A DNA stretch of 64,000 nucleotides. Source: Enterococcus quebecensis (GTDB lineage Bacteria; Bacillota; Bacilli; Lactobacillales; Enterococcaceae). Under the pieces are notes generated by a model, which worked only from the letters and a program-made list of their open reading frames with translations, did not search any database and was not told where the DNA came from. A program made the position numbers and the translations under genes. The stretch is from contig NZ_MIKB01000018.1 in NCBI RefSeq assembly GCF_001730365.1, positions 1-64,000 of the forward strand, given 5' to 3'. How positions within the stretch are numbered: the stretch's first letter is position 1; each line of letters starts with the position of its first letter. Below are positions 7,510 to 17,471 of the stretch, piece by piece.

Positions 7510-8439
7510 ATGAAGACAGCTTTTGTATTTAGCGGACAAGGTGCCCAGTATTTTGGCATGGGTAAAGAATTATTTGATCAAGAGGAAATTGTTCGAGAGA
7601 CATTCCAAGAAGCAAGTGATGTTTTAGGGTATGACATGGCAGAACTCTGTTTTACTGAAAATGACCGACTTAACGAAACGATGTATACACAACCGGCTAT
7701 TTTAACAGTCAGCATTGCCTTTTATCGCCTGTTACAACAAAAAGGTTATCAACCAAATATTGTAGCTGGTCTTAGCTTGGGAGAATATAGTGCACTTGTC
7801 GCTAGCGGAGCAATTTCATTCAAAGAAGCTGTTCAGTTAGTCGCAAAAAGAGGGAAGTTTATGGCTGAAGCTGCACCAACTGGGACAGGGAAAATGGTTG
7901 CAGTAATGAATGCTGACCGTTCCTTGATCGAAGAGTGCTGTAAAGAAGCGAGTGCTTTTGGAATTGTTTCACCTGCAAACTATAATACACCTCAACAAAT
8001 TGTGATTGGCGGAGAAACACCTGCAGTTGATAAAGCAGTGGAGCTGTTAACTGAGGCTGGTGTGAAACGGATGATTCCATTGAACGTCAGTGGTCCTTTC
8101 CATACGGCGTTATTAAATCCTGCTTCCGAAAAATTAGCGATTGAACTAGAGAAAATAAATTTTACAGAAATGACGATTCCTGTAATTAGTAATACTACTG
8201 CGCAAGTAATGGAACAAACAGAAATCAAAAGCTTATTAGAAAAACAAGTGATGTCTGCTGTTCGTTTTGCTGACAGTATCGAAACAATCAAAAAAATGAA
8301 TGTTGATGTAATTATAGAAGTTGGACCAGGAAAAACATTGACTGGTTTTATCAAGAAGATTGATAAAGAAATAAAAACAGCTCGTGTGGAAGATGAAAAA
8401 ACATTATCTGAAACCGAAGCATTATTAAACGGGAGGTAA
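7510..8439 (+). CDS. fabD: Malonyl-CoA:ACP transacylase FabD
   Basis: 309 aa from ATG 7510; the in-frame upstream extension to 7423 is leader RNA and is not homologous. It shows the oxyanion motif FSGQGAQ, the nucleophile elbow GLSLGEYSA with Ser89 and the catalytic His in SGPFHTALL. It loads malonyl groups from malonyl-CoA onto ACP. RBS TAAGGAG is at the end of the structured leader. It is followed three bases later by fabG, so the two are translationally close. Confidence 0.96.
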   Translation: MKTAFVFSGQGAQYFGMGKELFDQEEIVRETFQEASDVLGYDMAELCFTENDRLNETMYTQPAILTVSIAFYRLLQQKGYQPNIVAGLSLGEYSALVASGAISFKEAVQLVAKRGKFMAEAAPTGTGKMVAVMNADRSLIEECCKEASAFGIVSPANYNTPQQIVIGGETPAVDKAVELLTEAGVKRMIPLNVSGPFHTALLNPASEKLAIELEKINFTEMTIPVISNTTAQVMEQTEIKSLLEKQVMSAVRFADSIETIKKMNVDVIIEVGPGKTLTGFIKKIDKEIKTARVEDEKTLSETEALLNGR

Positions 8440-8442
8440 AGA

Positions 8443-9180
8443 ATGGACTTAAAAGGAAAAAACGTACTTGTTACAGGCAGTACACGAGGAATAGGGAAAG
8501 CTGTTGCCTTGGCTTTTGCTAAAGAAGGTGCCAATGTTGCATTAAATGGGCGTGGTGAAATTACTGCTGAACAAATCACAGAAATAGAATCTTTTGGTGT
8601 GAAATGTATTGGTGTATCTGGAGATATTGCTAGTTTTGATTCTGCTGAAAATATGATTAAGGCAGTCGTTGAGGGTTTAGGTTCAATTGATATTCTAGTT
8701 AATAATGCAGGAATTACTAATGATAAACTCTTATTGAGAATGTCAGAAGACGATTTTACTCGTTGCATTCAAATCAATTTGACTGGCACATTCAATATGA
8801 CTCAGCATGCAATCAAACGAATGATGAAACAACGTAGCGGCAGAATTATCAATATGTCTAGTGTTGTTGGTTTGATGGGGAATATCGGTCAAGCAAATTA
8901 TGCTGCAAGTAAAGCTGGGGTCATTGGTTTAACAAAATCTGTGGCAAGAGAAGTAGCTGCACGCGGCATCACTTGTAATGCAATCGCACCAGGATTTATT
9001 GAAACAGAAATGACTGAGGTTTTATCAGATAAAGTGAAAGAACAAATGAACCAGCAAATTCCATTACAAAGATTTGGTCAAGTGGAAGACGTTGCCGATA
9101 CAGCGATCTTTTTGGCAAAAAGTCCATACATCACAGGACAAGTCTTAAATGTGGATGGCGGTTTAGTAATGCAAGGGTAA
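8443..9180 (+). CDS. fabG: 3-oxoacyl-ACP reductase FabG
   Basis: 245 aa short-chain dehydrogenase. It has the cofactor motif TGSTRGIG (11-18), NNAG (87-90) and the catalytic Ser140, Tyr153 and Lys157 (YAASK). It reduces beta-ketoacyl-ACP with NADPH. The start lies three bases after the fabD stop, with RBS GGGAGG inside the end of fabD. Confidence 0.97.
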   Translation: MDLKGKNVLVTGSTRGIGKAVALAFAKEGANVALNGRGEITAEQITEIESFGVKCIGVSGDIASFDSAENMIKAVVEGLGSIDILVNNAGITNDKLLLRMSEDDFTRCIQINLTGTFNMTQHAIKRMMKQRSGRIINMSSVVGLMGNIGQANYAASKAGVIGLTKSVAREVAARGITCNAIAPGFIETEMTEVLSDKVKEQMNQQIPLQRFGQVEDVADTAIFLAKSPYITGQVLNVDGGLVMQG

Positions 9181-9207
9181 TCAAAAAGCTTGAAAGGAGC
9201 AATAGGA

Positions 9208-10443
9208 ATGAATCGCGTAGTTATTACAGGTTATGGTGTAGCATCTCCAATTGGGAATGATGCAGAGACATTTTTAGAAAGTTTACAAACAGGAAAAAAT
9301 GGGATTGGACCAATTACTAAGTTTGATGCAAGTGAGACTGGTATCACATTAGGGGCAGAAGTAAAGGATTTTCCTTTTGATAAGTACTTTGTAAAAAAAG
9401 ATGCCAAACGAATGGATTTATTCTCTCTTTTTGGCATTTATGCAGCTTTGGAAGCTATGGAGATGAGTCGTTTAGATAGTGAGCAAATTGATGCTGATCG
9501 GTTTGGTGTCATGGTAGGTTCTGGTATTGGTGGACTCCAAACAATTCAAGATCAAGTAATTCGGATGCATGAAAAAGGGCCTAAAAGAGTAGCTCCTTTG
9601 TTTATACCGATGGCTATTGGAAATATGGCAGCCGGAAATATTGCTTTGCGTGTGGGAGCAAGAGGTATTTGTTCTGCTACAGTAACAGCTTGTGCTACAG
9701 CAAATAATTCTATTGGTGAAGCATTTAGAAATATCAAGCATGGCTATTCAGATGTACTTTTAGCTGGAGGAACAGAGGCTTCCGTTACTGAAATAGGGAT
9801 TGCAGGATTTGCTTCATTGACTGCCGTGACTTCAGAAGCAGATCCAAATAGAGGATCAATTCCATTTGATAAAGATCGCAGTGGATTTGTGATGGGAGAA
9901 GGTGCTGGTATTTTAGTTCTGGAATCTTTAGAGCATGCTCAAAAAAGAGGTGCTAAGATTTTAGGAGAAATCGTTGGTTATGGTGCAAACTGTGATGCTT
10001 ATCATATGACTTCACCTAGACCTGACGGAAGTGGTGCTGCTAAAGCTATGCAACTAGCTATTGAAGAAGCCGAAATCGATCCATCAAAAGTAGGATATAT
10101 CAACGCTCATGGAACAAGCACGCCATCAAATGATGTTGCAGAGACTAAAGCAATTCAAACTGCATTAGGAGAAGCATCAAAGGATGTTCGTGTGAGTAGT
10201 ACGAAAAGTATGACTGGACATGCATTAGGAGCAACTGGTGGGATCGAAGCAATTGCTACATTAAATGCTTTACAACACCAATTTATTCCGCCGACTATCA
10301 ATGTGGAACAACTTGATGAAGCCATTGAAATAGATATTGTCACAAATGAAAGTCAAAAACATGAATTTGATTATGCTCTAACAAATTCTTTCGGCTTTGG
10401 TGGTCATAATGCAGTACTTTGCTTAAAACGCTGGGAGGATTAA
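9208..10443 (+). CDS. fabF: Beta-ketoacyl-ACP synthase II FabF
   Basis: 411 aa from ATG 9208, preceded by AAAGGAGC; a TTG at 9190 lies before that RBS and was rejected. Catalytic Cys162 is in TACATANN, with the two histidines in NAHGTSTPSND and TGHALGATGG. It condenses malonyl-ACP with acyl-ACP during elongation. The residues after the cysteine read ATANN where ATGTN is common in relatives, a mild change near the active site. Confidence 0.96.
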   Translation: MNRVVITGYGVASPIGNDAETFLESLQTGKNGIGPITKFDASETGITLGAEVKDFPFDKYFVKKDAKRMDLFSLFGIYAALEAMEMSRLDSEQIDADRFGVMVGSGIGGLQTIQDQVIRMHEKGPKRVAPLFIPMAIGNMAAGNIALRVGARGICSATVTACATANNSIGEAFRNIKHGYSDVLLAGGTEASVTEIGIAGFASLTAVTSEADPNRGSIPFDKDRSGFVMGEGAGILVLESLEHAQKRGAKILGEIVGYGANCDAYHMTSPRPDGSGAAKAMQLAIEEAEIDPSKVGYINAHGTSTPSNDVAETKAIQTALGEASKDVRVSSTKSMTGHALGATGGIEAIATLNALQHQFIPPTINVEQLDEAIEIDIVTNESQKHEFDYALTNSFGFGGHNAVLCLKRWED

Positions 10444-10444
10444 G

Positions 10445-10942
10445 ATGAATATCAACGAAGTGAAGGAATTATTAACACAATTCGATCAATCGACACTAAC
10501 AGAATTTGATCTTAAAGAAGGTTCGTTTGGTCTTTATATGAATAAAAATAAAGTAACACAAAAAAACGTATCCAATGAATCAAAACAAACAACGGAAACT
10601 GTTGCAGCTGTCCAAGAATCATCAAAAGAAACGATTCAAACCACTACTGATAAAGGGATGGCAAATGATAGTGTAAATGTTGAAGCAAAACCAGAAAATA
10701 CAGAAGAGATCATATCTCCAATTGTGGGTGTCGTTTACTTAAAACCAGCACCTGATAAAGAAAACTTTAAACAGGTTGGCGACTCAGTGAAAAAAGGAGA
10801 GGTCGTTTGTATTGTTGAAGCAATGAAACTTATGAATGAGATCACTTCAACAGTGGACGGGGTCATTACCGAAATATTGATACAAAATGAAGATGTTGTT
10901 GAATACAATCAACCACTGTTCCGCGTATCAAAAGGAGTGTAA
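10445..10942 (+). CDS. accB: Biotin carboxyl carrier protein of acetyl-CoA carboxylase
   Basis: 165 aa. A flexible, Thr/Glu/Lys-rich linker (about residues 40-85) separates a short N-terminal region from the biotinyl domain, with the biotin-accepting Lys128 in EAMKLMNEI. It carries carboxybiotin between AccC and AccA/AccD. The start codon lies one base after the fabF stop. Confidence 0.96.
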   Translation: MNINEVKELLTQFDQSTLTEFDLKEGSFGLYMNKNKVTQKNVSNESKQTTETVAAVQESSKETIQTTTDKGMANDSVNVEAKPENTEEIISPIVGVVYLKPAPDKENFKQVGDSVKKGEVVCIVEAMKLMNEITSTVDGVITEILIQNEDVVEYNQPLFRVSKGV

Positions 10943-10944
10943 AG

Positions 10945-11364
10945 ATGAATATTCAAGAGATCAAAGAAATTATTCCTCATCGTTATCCTTTCTTATTGCT
11001 AGATACAGTGGAAGAGATCGTTGTTGGAGAAAAAGTTATTGCAAAGAAAAATGTTACGATCAATGAACCTTTTTTCCAGGGCCATTTTCCAGGGGAACCT
11101 GTTATGCCTGGGGTTTTAATACTTGAAGCTTTGGCTCAAGCAGGGGCTGTAGCATTATTGTCTATGCCGAATTTTAAGGGTAAGACGGCTTATTTTGGTG
11201 GCATAGACAAAGCCAAATTTAGACAAAAAGTTGTTCCAGGTGATACTTTAGTGTTAGAAGTAGAAATTAAGAAAGTAAAATCAATAGCCGGTATTGGCAA
11301 AGGAACTGCAACTGTGAATGGAAAAAAAGTAGCGGAAGCAGAATTGACCTTTATGATTGGATAG
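10945..11364 (+). CDS. fabZ: 3-hydroxyacyl-ACP dehydratase FabZ
   Basis: 139 aa hot-dog fold. The active site shows His47 in [12 protein letters not shown] and Glu61 in LILEALAQ. It dehydrates beta-hydroxyacyl-ACP. E. faecalis also has a second FabZ-type enzyme (FabN) elsewhere that isomerises as well; position inside the acc-fab operon marks this one as the FabZ type. It starts two bases after accB. Confidence 0.95.
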   Translation: MNIQEIKEIIPHRYPFLLLDTVEEIVVGEKVIAKKNVTINEPFFQGHFPGEPVMPGVLILEALAQAGAVALLSMPNFKGKTAYFGGIDKAKFRQKVVPGDTLVLEVEIKKVKSIAGIGKGTATVNGKKVAEAELTFMIG

Positions 11365-11371
11365 GTGAGCT

Positions 11372-12742
11372 ATGTTTTCAAAAGTTTTAATTGCAAATCG
11401 AGGAGAAATCGCTGTTCGAATTATTCGGGCATGTCGTGAATTGGGAGTACAGACAGTTGCAGTGTATTCTGAAGCAGATAAAGAAGCATTACACACACAA
11501 CTTGCAGATGAAGCCATTTGTATTGGTCCTGCTAAAGCAGCCGATTCTTATTTAAATGTTCAGAATGTGTTAAGCGCCGCTATCGTAACAAACGCTGAAG
11601 CGATCCACCCAGGATTTGGTTTCTTATCAGAAAATAGCCAATTTGCTGCGATGTGTGAAGAATGTAATATTACATTCATTGGTCCTAAGGCTGAAACAAT
11701 TGATGCGATGGGCAATAAAATTAATGCTCGTGAACTGATGCAAAAAGCGAATGTACCAGTTATTCCAGGGAGTACTGGTGTGATTGGAACTATTGAAGAA
11801 GCGCTAGAAATTGCTGATAAAATCGGCTATCCAGTCATGTTAAAAGCTGCTGCTGGTGGTGGTGGTAAAGGGATTCGTAAGGTGTTAAGCAAGGATGAAT
11901 TACCGCAACATTTTACCTCAGCTCAACAAGAGGCAAAAGCAGCGTTTGGTAATGATGACATGTATTTAGAAAAAATCATCTATCCAGCACGTCATATTGA
12001 AGTACAGATTTTAGGTGATCAGTATGGTCATGTAATCCATCTGGGTGAGCGAGATTGTTCACTGCAAAGAAATAATCAAAAAGTTCTTGAAGAATCTCCA
12101 TCAATTGCAATTTCTCCAGAGAAACGTCAGTTGCTGGGAGAAACAGCAGTACGTGCGGCTAAAGCTGTTAATTATGAAAATGCTGGAACAATTGAATTTT
12201 TGATGGATCAATCTGGAGAATTTTATTTTATGGAAATGAATACTCGAATTCAAGTAGAACATCCTGTTACAGAAATGGTGACAGGAATTGATCTTGTCAA
12301 AGCACAACTAAAAATTGCTTCTGGTGAAGAGTTACCTTATACACAAGACGATGTCGTGATTACAGGGCATGCAATCGAATGTCGGATCAATGCTGAAAAT
12401 CCTGCGTTTAATTTTGCTCCTTCTCCAGGAAAAATCAAAAACCTGTTGCTTCCAAGTGGAGGTATGGGATTAAGAGTGGATAGTGGGATGTACTCGGGTT
12501 ATACGATTCCGCCTTACTATGATTCGATGATAGCTAAGGTGATTGTTCATGGCAACGACCGTATGGATGCACTAATGAAGATGCAAAGGGCATTAAATGA
12601 GATCGTGACTGATGGAATTATCACAAATGCAGAATTTCAGTTGGATTTGATCACTCATGAAAATGTGTTGGCTGGTGAGTATGATACTAGCTTTCTACAA
12701 GAAACGTTTTTACCAAATTGGGAACCAGATAGCGATAACTAA
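11372..12742 (+). CDS. accC: Biotin carboxylase subunit of acetyl-CoA carboxylase
   Basis: 456 aa ATP-grasp enzyme. It begins [17 protein letters not shown], with the glycine-rich ATP loop [27 protein letters not shown] and the catalytic [16 protein letters not shown] region. It carboxylates biotin on AccB using ATP and bicarbonate. Length is normal for the family. GTGAGC before the start is a modest RBS, and the gene is tightly packed behind fabZ. Confidence 0.97.
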   Translation: MFSKVLIANRGEIAVRIIRACRELGVQTVAVYSEADKEALHTQLADEAICIGPAKAADSYLNVQNVLSAAIVTNAEAIHPGFGFLSENSQFAAMCEECNITFIGPKAETIDAMGNKINARELMQKANVPVIPGSTGVIGTIEEALEIADKIGYPVMLKAAAGGGGKGIRKVLSKDELPQHFTSAQQEAKAAFGNDDMYLEKIIYPARHIEVQILGDQYGHVIHLGERDCSLQRNNQKVLEESPSIAISPEKRQLLGETAVRAAKAVNYENAGTIEFLMDQSGEFYFMEMNTRIQVEHPVTEMVTGIDLVKAQLKIASGEELPYTQDDVVITGHAIECRINAENPAFNFAPSPGKIKNLLLPSGGMGLRVDSGMYSGYTIPPYYDSMIAKVIVHGNDRMDALMKMQRALNEIVTDGIITNAEFQLDLITHENVLAGEYDTSFLQETFLPNWEPDSDN

Positions 12743-12756
12743 AAAGGAGCAGGAGT

Positions 12757-13623
12757 ATGGCTTTATTTAAAAAGAAAAACTACATTCGAATTAATCCGAA
12801 TCGCTCAGTCGACCAATCTTCTGTGAAAAAACCTGCTGTTCCTGATAACATGTGGGCAAAATGTCCTTGTTGTAAACGTACACTTTATACAAAAGACATG
12901 GGGGCAGAAAAAGTTTGTCCGTATTGTGGCTATAGTTTTAGAATCGGTGCCTGGGAACGTCTTGCCTTGACGGTAGATGAGAAAAGTTTTGAAGAATGGG
13001 ACACAGATATAGTTACTAAAGATCCATTAAATTTCCCAGGTTATTTGGATAAAATTACAATAATGCAAGAAAAAACAGAATTACACGAGGCTATTTTGAC
13101 TGGAAAAGCTAAAATCAATGGTCAAGATATTGGTATTGGTGTGATGGATGCTAATTTTATTATGGGAAGTATGGGAACTGTGGTTGGTGAGAAGATCACT
13201 CGTTTATTTGAACGAGCAACAGAACAGCAATTACCTGTTATCATCTTTACGGCATCAGGCGGTGCAAGAATGCAGGAGGGGATTTTTTCTCTGATGCAGA
13301 TGGCAAAAATCTCTGGTGCTCTTAAACGTCATAGTAAAGCTGGGTTACTGTATGTAACAGTATTGACTGATCCAACAACCGGTGGAGTCACTGCAAGTTT
13401 TGCAATGGACGGCGATGTTATTTTAGCTGAACCGCAAAGTTTAATTGGTTTTGCTGGACGCAGGGTGATTGAGCAAACGATTCGCCAAGAATTACCAGAT
13501 GATTTTCAAAAAGCAGAGTTTTTACTAGATCATGGTTTTGTGGATAAAATTGTTCCTAGAAATCAGTTGCGGGAAACACTTAGCAAATTAGTGGAAATTC
13601 ATACTATGAAAGGGTGGAAATAG
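12757..13623 (+). CDS. accD: Acetyl-CoA carboxylase carboxyltransferase beta subunit
   Basis: 288 aa. An N-terminal zinc ribbon is visible with Cys36/Cys39 and Cys54/Cys57, followed by a crotonase-like carboxyltransferase domain ([24 protein letters not shown]). With AccA it transfers CO2 from carboxybiotin to acetyl-CoA. Its last codons carry the RBS for accA. Confidence 0.97.
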   Translation: MALFKKKNYIRINPNRSVDQSSVKKPAVPDNMWAKCPCCKRTLYTKDMGAEKVCPYCGYSFRIGAWERLALTVDEKSFEEWDTDIVTKDPLNFPGYLDKITIMQEKTELHEAILTGKAKINGQDIGIGVMDANFIMGSMGTVVGEKITRLFERATEQQLPVIIFTASGGARMQEGIFSLMQMAKISGALKRHSKAGLLYVTVLTDPTTGGVTASFAMDGDVILAEPQSLIGFAGRRVIEQTIRQELPDDFQKAEFLLDHGFVDKIVPRNQLRETLSKLVEIHTMKGWK

Positions 13624-13625
13624 AT

Positions 13626-14411
13626 ATGGAAAAAACAGCCAATGATATTGTCACCCTTGCTAGAGCACAGGATCGTTATACTACTTTGGAATATATCGAT
13701 GCTATCTTTGATGATTTTTTGGAGTTTCATGGTGATCGTTATTTTGGTGATGATTTAGCGATTGTCGGAGGTATTGCAACGTTAGAGGAAAAACCCGTGA
13801 CAGTTGTTGGTATTCAAAAAGGGCGTAATTTGCCTGAAAATATCGAACGCAATTTTGGAGCTCCTCACCCTGAGGGGTATCGTAAAGCTTTACGTTTGAT
13901 GAAACAAGCAGAAAAATTTGGTCGTCCAGTCATTACGTTTATCAATACAGCAGGAGCCTATTGCGGGATTGAAGCGGAAGAACGTGGTGAAGGAGAAGCG
14001 ATTGCTAGAAATCTACTGGAAATGTCTGACTTACGGGTACCCATTATTGCAATCATTATCGGTGAGGGCGGAAGTGGTGGTGCGTTGGCACTTGCAGTAG
14101 CAGATGAAGTTTGGATGTTGGAGCATACCATTTATGCTGTACTTTCACCAGAAGGCTTTGCTTCAATATTGTGGAAAGATGGCAGCCGTGCAAAAGAAGC
14201 GGCTGAACTAATGAAAATCACAGCCACAGAATTAAAAGAGTTAACGATCATTGATCGGGTGATTCCAGAAGAGATGAACGGAGAAGCCCTTGAACAACTT
14301 AAAATTAATCGAATGATTCAAAAAGCGCTTATTAGCCAATTATCTGAGCTCTCTAAGTTGGATACTGAAAAATTATTGGAAGAACGTTACCAAAGATTCC
14401 GAAAATTTTAA
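13626..14411 (+). CDS. accA: Acetyl-CoA carboxylase carboxyltransferase alpha subunit
   Basis: 261 aa from ATG 13626; a GTG at 13614 inside the accD end is possible but has no RBS, while AGGGTGG lies eight bases before the ATG. The crotonase fold shows [19 protein letters not shown] and [11 protein letters not shown]. This is shorter than the E. coli subunit (about 319 aa), as is common for the lactic acid bacterial form. It is the last gene of the fab operon and is followed by a terminator. Confidence 0.96.
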   Translation: MEKTANDIVTLARAQDRYTTLEYIDAIFDDFLEFHGDRYFGDDLAIVGGIATLEEKPVTVVGIQKGRNLPENIERNFGAPHPEGYRKALRLMKQAEKFGRPVITFINTAGAYCGIEAEERGEGEAIARNLLEMSDLRVPIIAIIIGEGGSGGALALAVADEVWMLEHTIYAVLSPEGFASILWKDGSRAKEAAELMKITATELKELTIIDRVIPEEMNGEALEQLKINRMIQKALISQLSELSKLDTEKLLEERYQRFRKF

Positions 14412-14448
14412 AGCTAGTCAAAAATAAAGATAGAATCAATAGAAATAT

Positions 14449-14490
14449 GGAACAGGCAGAGTGCTGCTTTGTTCCTATTTTTATTTTTCT
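14449..14490 (+). terminator. Terminator of the fab operon
   Basis: GGAACA (14449-14454) pairs with TGTTCC (14470-14475), with an inner CAG/CTG, followed by TATTTTTATTTTT. Confidence 0.75.
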
Positions 14491-14625
14491 TAATTAAAAA
14501 CGATGAAAGTCTCTATATATTTACAAAGGTAATAAAATATATCTCCCAAAATACAATAAAATCAAAAGAAAATATAGATATAAATTTCATACATTTTAAA
14601 ACGTTTAAACTACTGTTACAAAGCG

Positions 14626-14654
14626 TTGATAGCCCTTTTTTTATTAATTATATT
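14626..14654 (+). promoter_or_regulatory. Promoter of the small secreted protein gene
   Basis: -35 TTGATA (14626-14631), 17-base spacer, -10 TATATT (14649-14654). The 310-base gap from accA to 14723 otherwise holds only the fab terminator and AT-rich DNA. Confidence 0.6.
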
Positions 14655-14722
14655 TGTTACTATAAAGTTGAGAGTTTGGTATGACTATCCAGACTTTAAT
14701 AATTTAATGGAGGAAGTAAGAT

Positions 14723-15163
14723 ATGAAAAAAATGGCTATTTTAGGAACTTTTATGGGGATATTATTCTTTAGTACCTTTACTCAAGGAACGTCTGTGGAA
14801 GCAACAACGGTAAAACAATCAACGAAAAGTGAAATCGTTTTTCCGGCGTCGCATATTTCTGAATTTAAGAAAGAAGAAATCCAACAAACAAATGCATTAA
14901 AAGACTACAAAGGGAATATAATAATTCTGACTTCTATTAAACCAAGTCAAAAGTATGAATTAAGAATCGGCGAGGTAGATATCAAGGGGACAGGAGTTCA
15001 TAATGTACAACCAGTAACACTAAACAAGATTGGTTTTGACCTTTCCTTGATCAATGTATCAAAAATTTTAGATGAGAGCGCGTTTATTCTGTTTTATGTA
15101 GAGAAATCAAATCCTCATGTTGCAGTGGATTATTTCTTCGTCAATGACAGTCTGATTAAATAG
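14723..15163 (+). CDS. Small secreted protein of unknown function
   Basis: 146 aa. A signal peptide is clear: MKK, a hydrophobic core to about residue 24, and an Ala-rich cleavage region near VEAT. The mature part of about 115 aa is mixed alpha/beta with no cysteine and no sorting signal, so it is probably released or loosely wall-bound. I do not recognise the family. It has a good RBS (TGGAGG), its own promoter and a strong terminator, so it is a stand-alone gene. Confidence 0.7.
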   Translation: MKKMAILGTFMGILFFSTFTQGTSVEATTVKQSTKSEIVFPASHISEFKKEEIQQTNALKDYKGNIIILTSIKPSQKYELRIGEVDIKGTGVHNVQPVTLNKIGFDLSLINVSKILDESAFILFYVEKSNPHVAVDYFFVNDSLIK

Positions 15164-15258
15164 TTAAATAAAATCGTCAAATTAGTTGTTTTTAGTATGT
15201 GTGATTTAAAACACTATGTGACTGTTTTAAGTCTTCAAAATTACGATTAAACAGAATA

Positions 15259-15306
15259 AAAATAGAGGAGAAAATTATCGACGGATGATTTTCTTCTCTA
15301 TTTTTT
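15259..15306 (+). terminator. Strong terminator after the secreted protein gene
   Basis: A long stem of about 19 bases (15261-15279 with 15284-15302, two G-T pairs) closed by a four-base loop and followed by T6. The rest of the 15164-15471 gap holds the yqeG promoter and no gene. Confidence 0.9.
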
Positions 15307-15402
15307 ATTCTTTTTTTAATGATGTATTTCAGTATGAAAAGTCTTTAGTTGTGATTATGAGAGCTAAACAAATAAATAGATGAAATTTTATCAAAAATAG
15401 CG

Positions 15403-15408
15403 TATAAT
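15403..15408 (+). promoter_or_regulatory. -10 box for the yqeG operon
   Basis: Perfect TATAAT preceded by GCG; ATGAAA at 15380-15385 is a partial -35 at 17-base spacing. It is the only good candidate in the 160 bases before yqeG. Confidence 0.5.
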
Positions 15409-15471
15409 CAAGAAGCAAATAATACATTGGAGGACTTTTTAGTGCTCCTATTTTATTAGTAAGGAGAAAAC

Positions 15472-15999
15472 ATGTTTTCAAAATTTAAACCAACTTGGAT
15501 GGTGGATGCGATCTACAAAATCACACCTACCCAGCTAAAAAAATTAGGAATCAAAGCAGTGTTGACCGATTTGGACAATACTTTGATTGCTTGGGATAAT
15601 CCAGACGGGACTGAGGAATTATTGACATGGATTCTGGAAATGAAGAATGCCGGAATTCCAGTTGTAGTTGTTTCAAATAATAAATCCAGCCGTATTAAAC
15701 GAGCAGTAGAAAAATTTGAACTAGAGTATGTTTCTAGAGCTTTAAAGCCGTCAACTAGAGGGTTTAGGGAAGCTGAAAAGAAACTAAAAATGAAACCAGA
15801 AGAATTAGTAATGGTGGGAGATCAGATCATGACTGATATCCGTGGAGCGAATGCGGCTGGAATTAGAAATATTTTAGTTCGTCCAATCGTTGACACTGAT
15901 GGATGGAATACAAGAATTAATCGTTTTTTTGAACGGAAAATTATGAAACATTTAGCGAAAAAACATCCAGATATGATATGGAAAGGCGGACTAGAATGA
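15472..15999 (+). CDS. yqeG: YqeG-family HAD phosphatase
   Basis: 175 aa HAD-superfamily hydrolase (subfamily IIIA). Motif I is DLDNTLIAW, motif II VVSNN and motif IV GDQIMTDIRGAN. The physiological substrate is unknown; it is conserved upstream of yqeH across Firmicutes. It overlaps yqeH by the ATGA at 15996-15999, indicating translational coupling. Confidence 0.92.
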   Translation: MFSKFKPTWMVDAIYKITPTQLKKLGIKAVLTDLDNTLIAWDNPDGTEELLTWILEMKNAGIPVVVVSNNKSSRIKRAVEKFELEYVSRALKPSTRGFREAEKKLKMKPEELVMVGDQIMTDIRGANAAGIRNILVRPIVDTDGWNTRINRFFERKIMKHLAKKHPDMIWKGGLE

Positions 16000-17111
16000 G
16001 TGAGAATGAAGTAATTCATTGCATCGGCTGTGGTGCAGTCATTCAAACAGAACAGCCGAATGAACTAGGGTATACACCTAAGGCTGCTTTTGAAAGAGGG
16101 ATGGAGACAGGTGAGGTTTATTGCCAACGTTGTTTTCGTTTAAGACATTACAATGATATTCAAGACGTACACTTAACAGATGATGATTTTTTACGTTTAT
16201 TGAATGAACTAGGTCGCGAGGATGCCTTGATCGTAAATGTTATTGATATTTTTGATTTTAACGGATCCTTAATTCCTGGACTACATCGTTTTATTGGAGA
16301 TAATCCTGTTTTAATGGTGGGAAACAAAGTAGATATTCTACCAAAATCATTGAAGAAACCAAAGATGATCCAATGGATGAGAGAGCGTGCTCATGAAGAA
16401 GGATTACGCCCAGTAGATGTTTTATTAACTAGTGCTAAGAAGCCTCAGGAAATGGAAAACTTACTTGAAACAATCGAAAAATATCGTGAAGGTAAAGATG
16501 TTTATGTTGTTGGTGTGACGAATGTTGGTAAATCGACATTGATTAATCAAATCATCAAACAGACAGCTGGTGTTCAAGATGTGATCACAACTTCTCAGTT
16601 TCCAGGGACGACATTAGATAAAATAGAAATTCCATTAGACGACGGTCATTTCTTGATTGACACGCCGGGAATTATTCATCGTCACCAAATGGCTCATTAT
16701 CTTGGCAAAAAAGACTTGAAGATTATTGCGCCTCAAAAGGAGATCAAACCAAAAGTTTATCAGTTGAATCCTGAACAAACGCTATTTTTAGGTGGTTTAG
16801 CTCGTTTTGATTTTATTCAGGGGGAGCGCAGCTCATTTATTGCGTATGTTTCAAATGACTTATCGATTCATCGAACCAAATTAGCAACAGCAGATTCATT
16901 TTATGAAAAACATGTTGGTGGGTTGTTGCAACCGCCTCGTCCAGATGAAGTAGCAGAGTTTCCAGAATTAGTTCGGTTTGAATTTTCTATCAAAGAAAAA
17001 ACTGATATTGTCTTTGCAGGCCTTGGCTGGATCACTGTAACTGAACCTTGTGTAGTTGCTGGTTGGGCACCAAAAGGTGTGGATGTTTTAAGAAGAAAAG
17101 CCTTGATTTAA
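15996..17111 (+). CDS. yqeH: Circularly permuted ribosome assembly GTPase YqeH
   Basis: 371 aa from the ATG overlapping the yqeG stop. A zinc finger comes first (Cys9/Cys12 and Cys43/Cys46). The GTPase motifs are permuted: G4 NKVD (110-113) precedes the P-loop GVTNVGKST (173-181) and G3 DTPG (222-225). YqeH is needed for 30S subunit assembly in B. subtilis. Its place in the yqeG-yqeH-yhbY-nadD-yqeK-rsfS cluster is widely conserved. Confidence 0.96.
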   Translation: MSENEVIHCIGCGAVIQTEQPNELGYTPKAAFERGMETGEVYCQRCFRLRHYNDIQDVHLTDDDFLRLLNELGREDALIVNVIDIFDFNGSLIPGLHRFIGDNPVLMVGNKVDILPKSLKKPKMIQWMRERAHEEGLRPVDVLLTSAKKPQEMENLLETIEKYREGKDVYVVGVTNVGKSTLINQIIKQTAGVQDVITTSQFPGTTLDKIEIPLDDGHFLIDTPGIIHRHQMAHYLGKKDLKIIAPQKEIKPKVYQLNPEQTLFLGGLARFDFIQGERSSFIAYVSNDLSIHRTKLATADSFYEKHVGGLLQPPRPDEVAEFPELVRFEFSIKEKTDIVFAGLGWITVTEPCVVAGWAPKGVDVLRRKALI

Positions 17112-17142
17112 TAACAAGTGAGAATAGAGAGAAGGAAAATTA

Positions 17143-17454
17143 GTGGATTTAAGAGGAAAACAAAAGCGTTATTTACGCAGTGAAGCTCACCATTTACAAC
17201 CAATTTTTCAAATTGGTAAAGGCGGTTTAAATGATGCTATGGTCGTACAGATCAATGAAGCATTAGAAAAACGTGAACTAATCAAAGTGACCTTATTACA
17301 AAATACCGATGAAATTGCTGAAGATGTAGCAGTAGCATTGAAAGCAGATATCCATTGTGATATTGTTCAGATTATCGGACGTGTACTAGTTTTATTCAAA
17401 CCATCATCTAACGAAAAATATCAAAAAATCTCTAAAGAAGTTAAAGCTATTTAA
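17143..17454 (+). CDS. yhbY: YhbY-family RNA-binding (CRM domain) protein
   Basis: 103 aa, one CRM domain. It contains LRSEAHHLQPIFQIGKGG near residue 10, matching the conserved loop of the family. It associates with pre-50S particles in other bacteria. Start is GTG at 17143 with GAAGGAAAA upstream. Confidence 0.92.
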   Translation: MDLRGKQKRYLRSEAHHLQPIFQIGKGGLNDAMVVQINEALEKRELIKVTLLQNTDEIAEDVAVALKADIHCDIVQIIGRVLVLFKPSSNEKYQKISKEVKAI

Positions 17455-17471
17455 AACTTGGAGGTAAGAAA

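Noticed and set aside
7992-8768. 258-codon minus-strand frame across fabD and fabG
   Set aside because: It is a mirror of two well-supported genes on the plus strand, with low-complexity Ser/Phe/Ile content and no RBS.
14469-14684. 71-codon plus-strand frame after accA
   Set aside because: It starts in the fab terminator, is extremely AT-rich and lacks an RBS.
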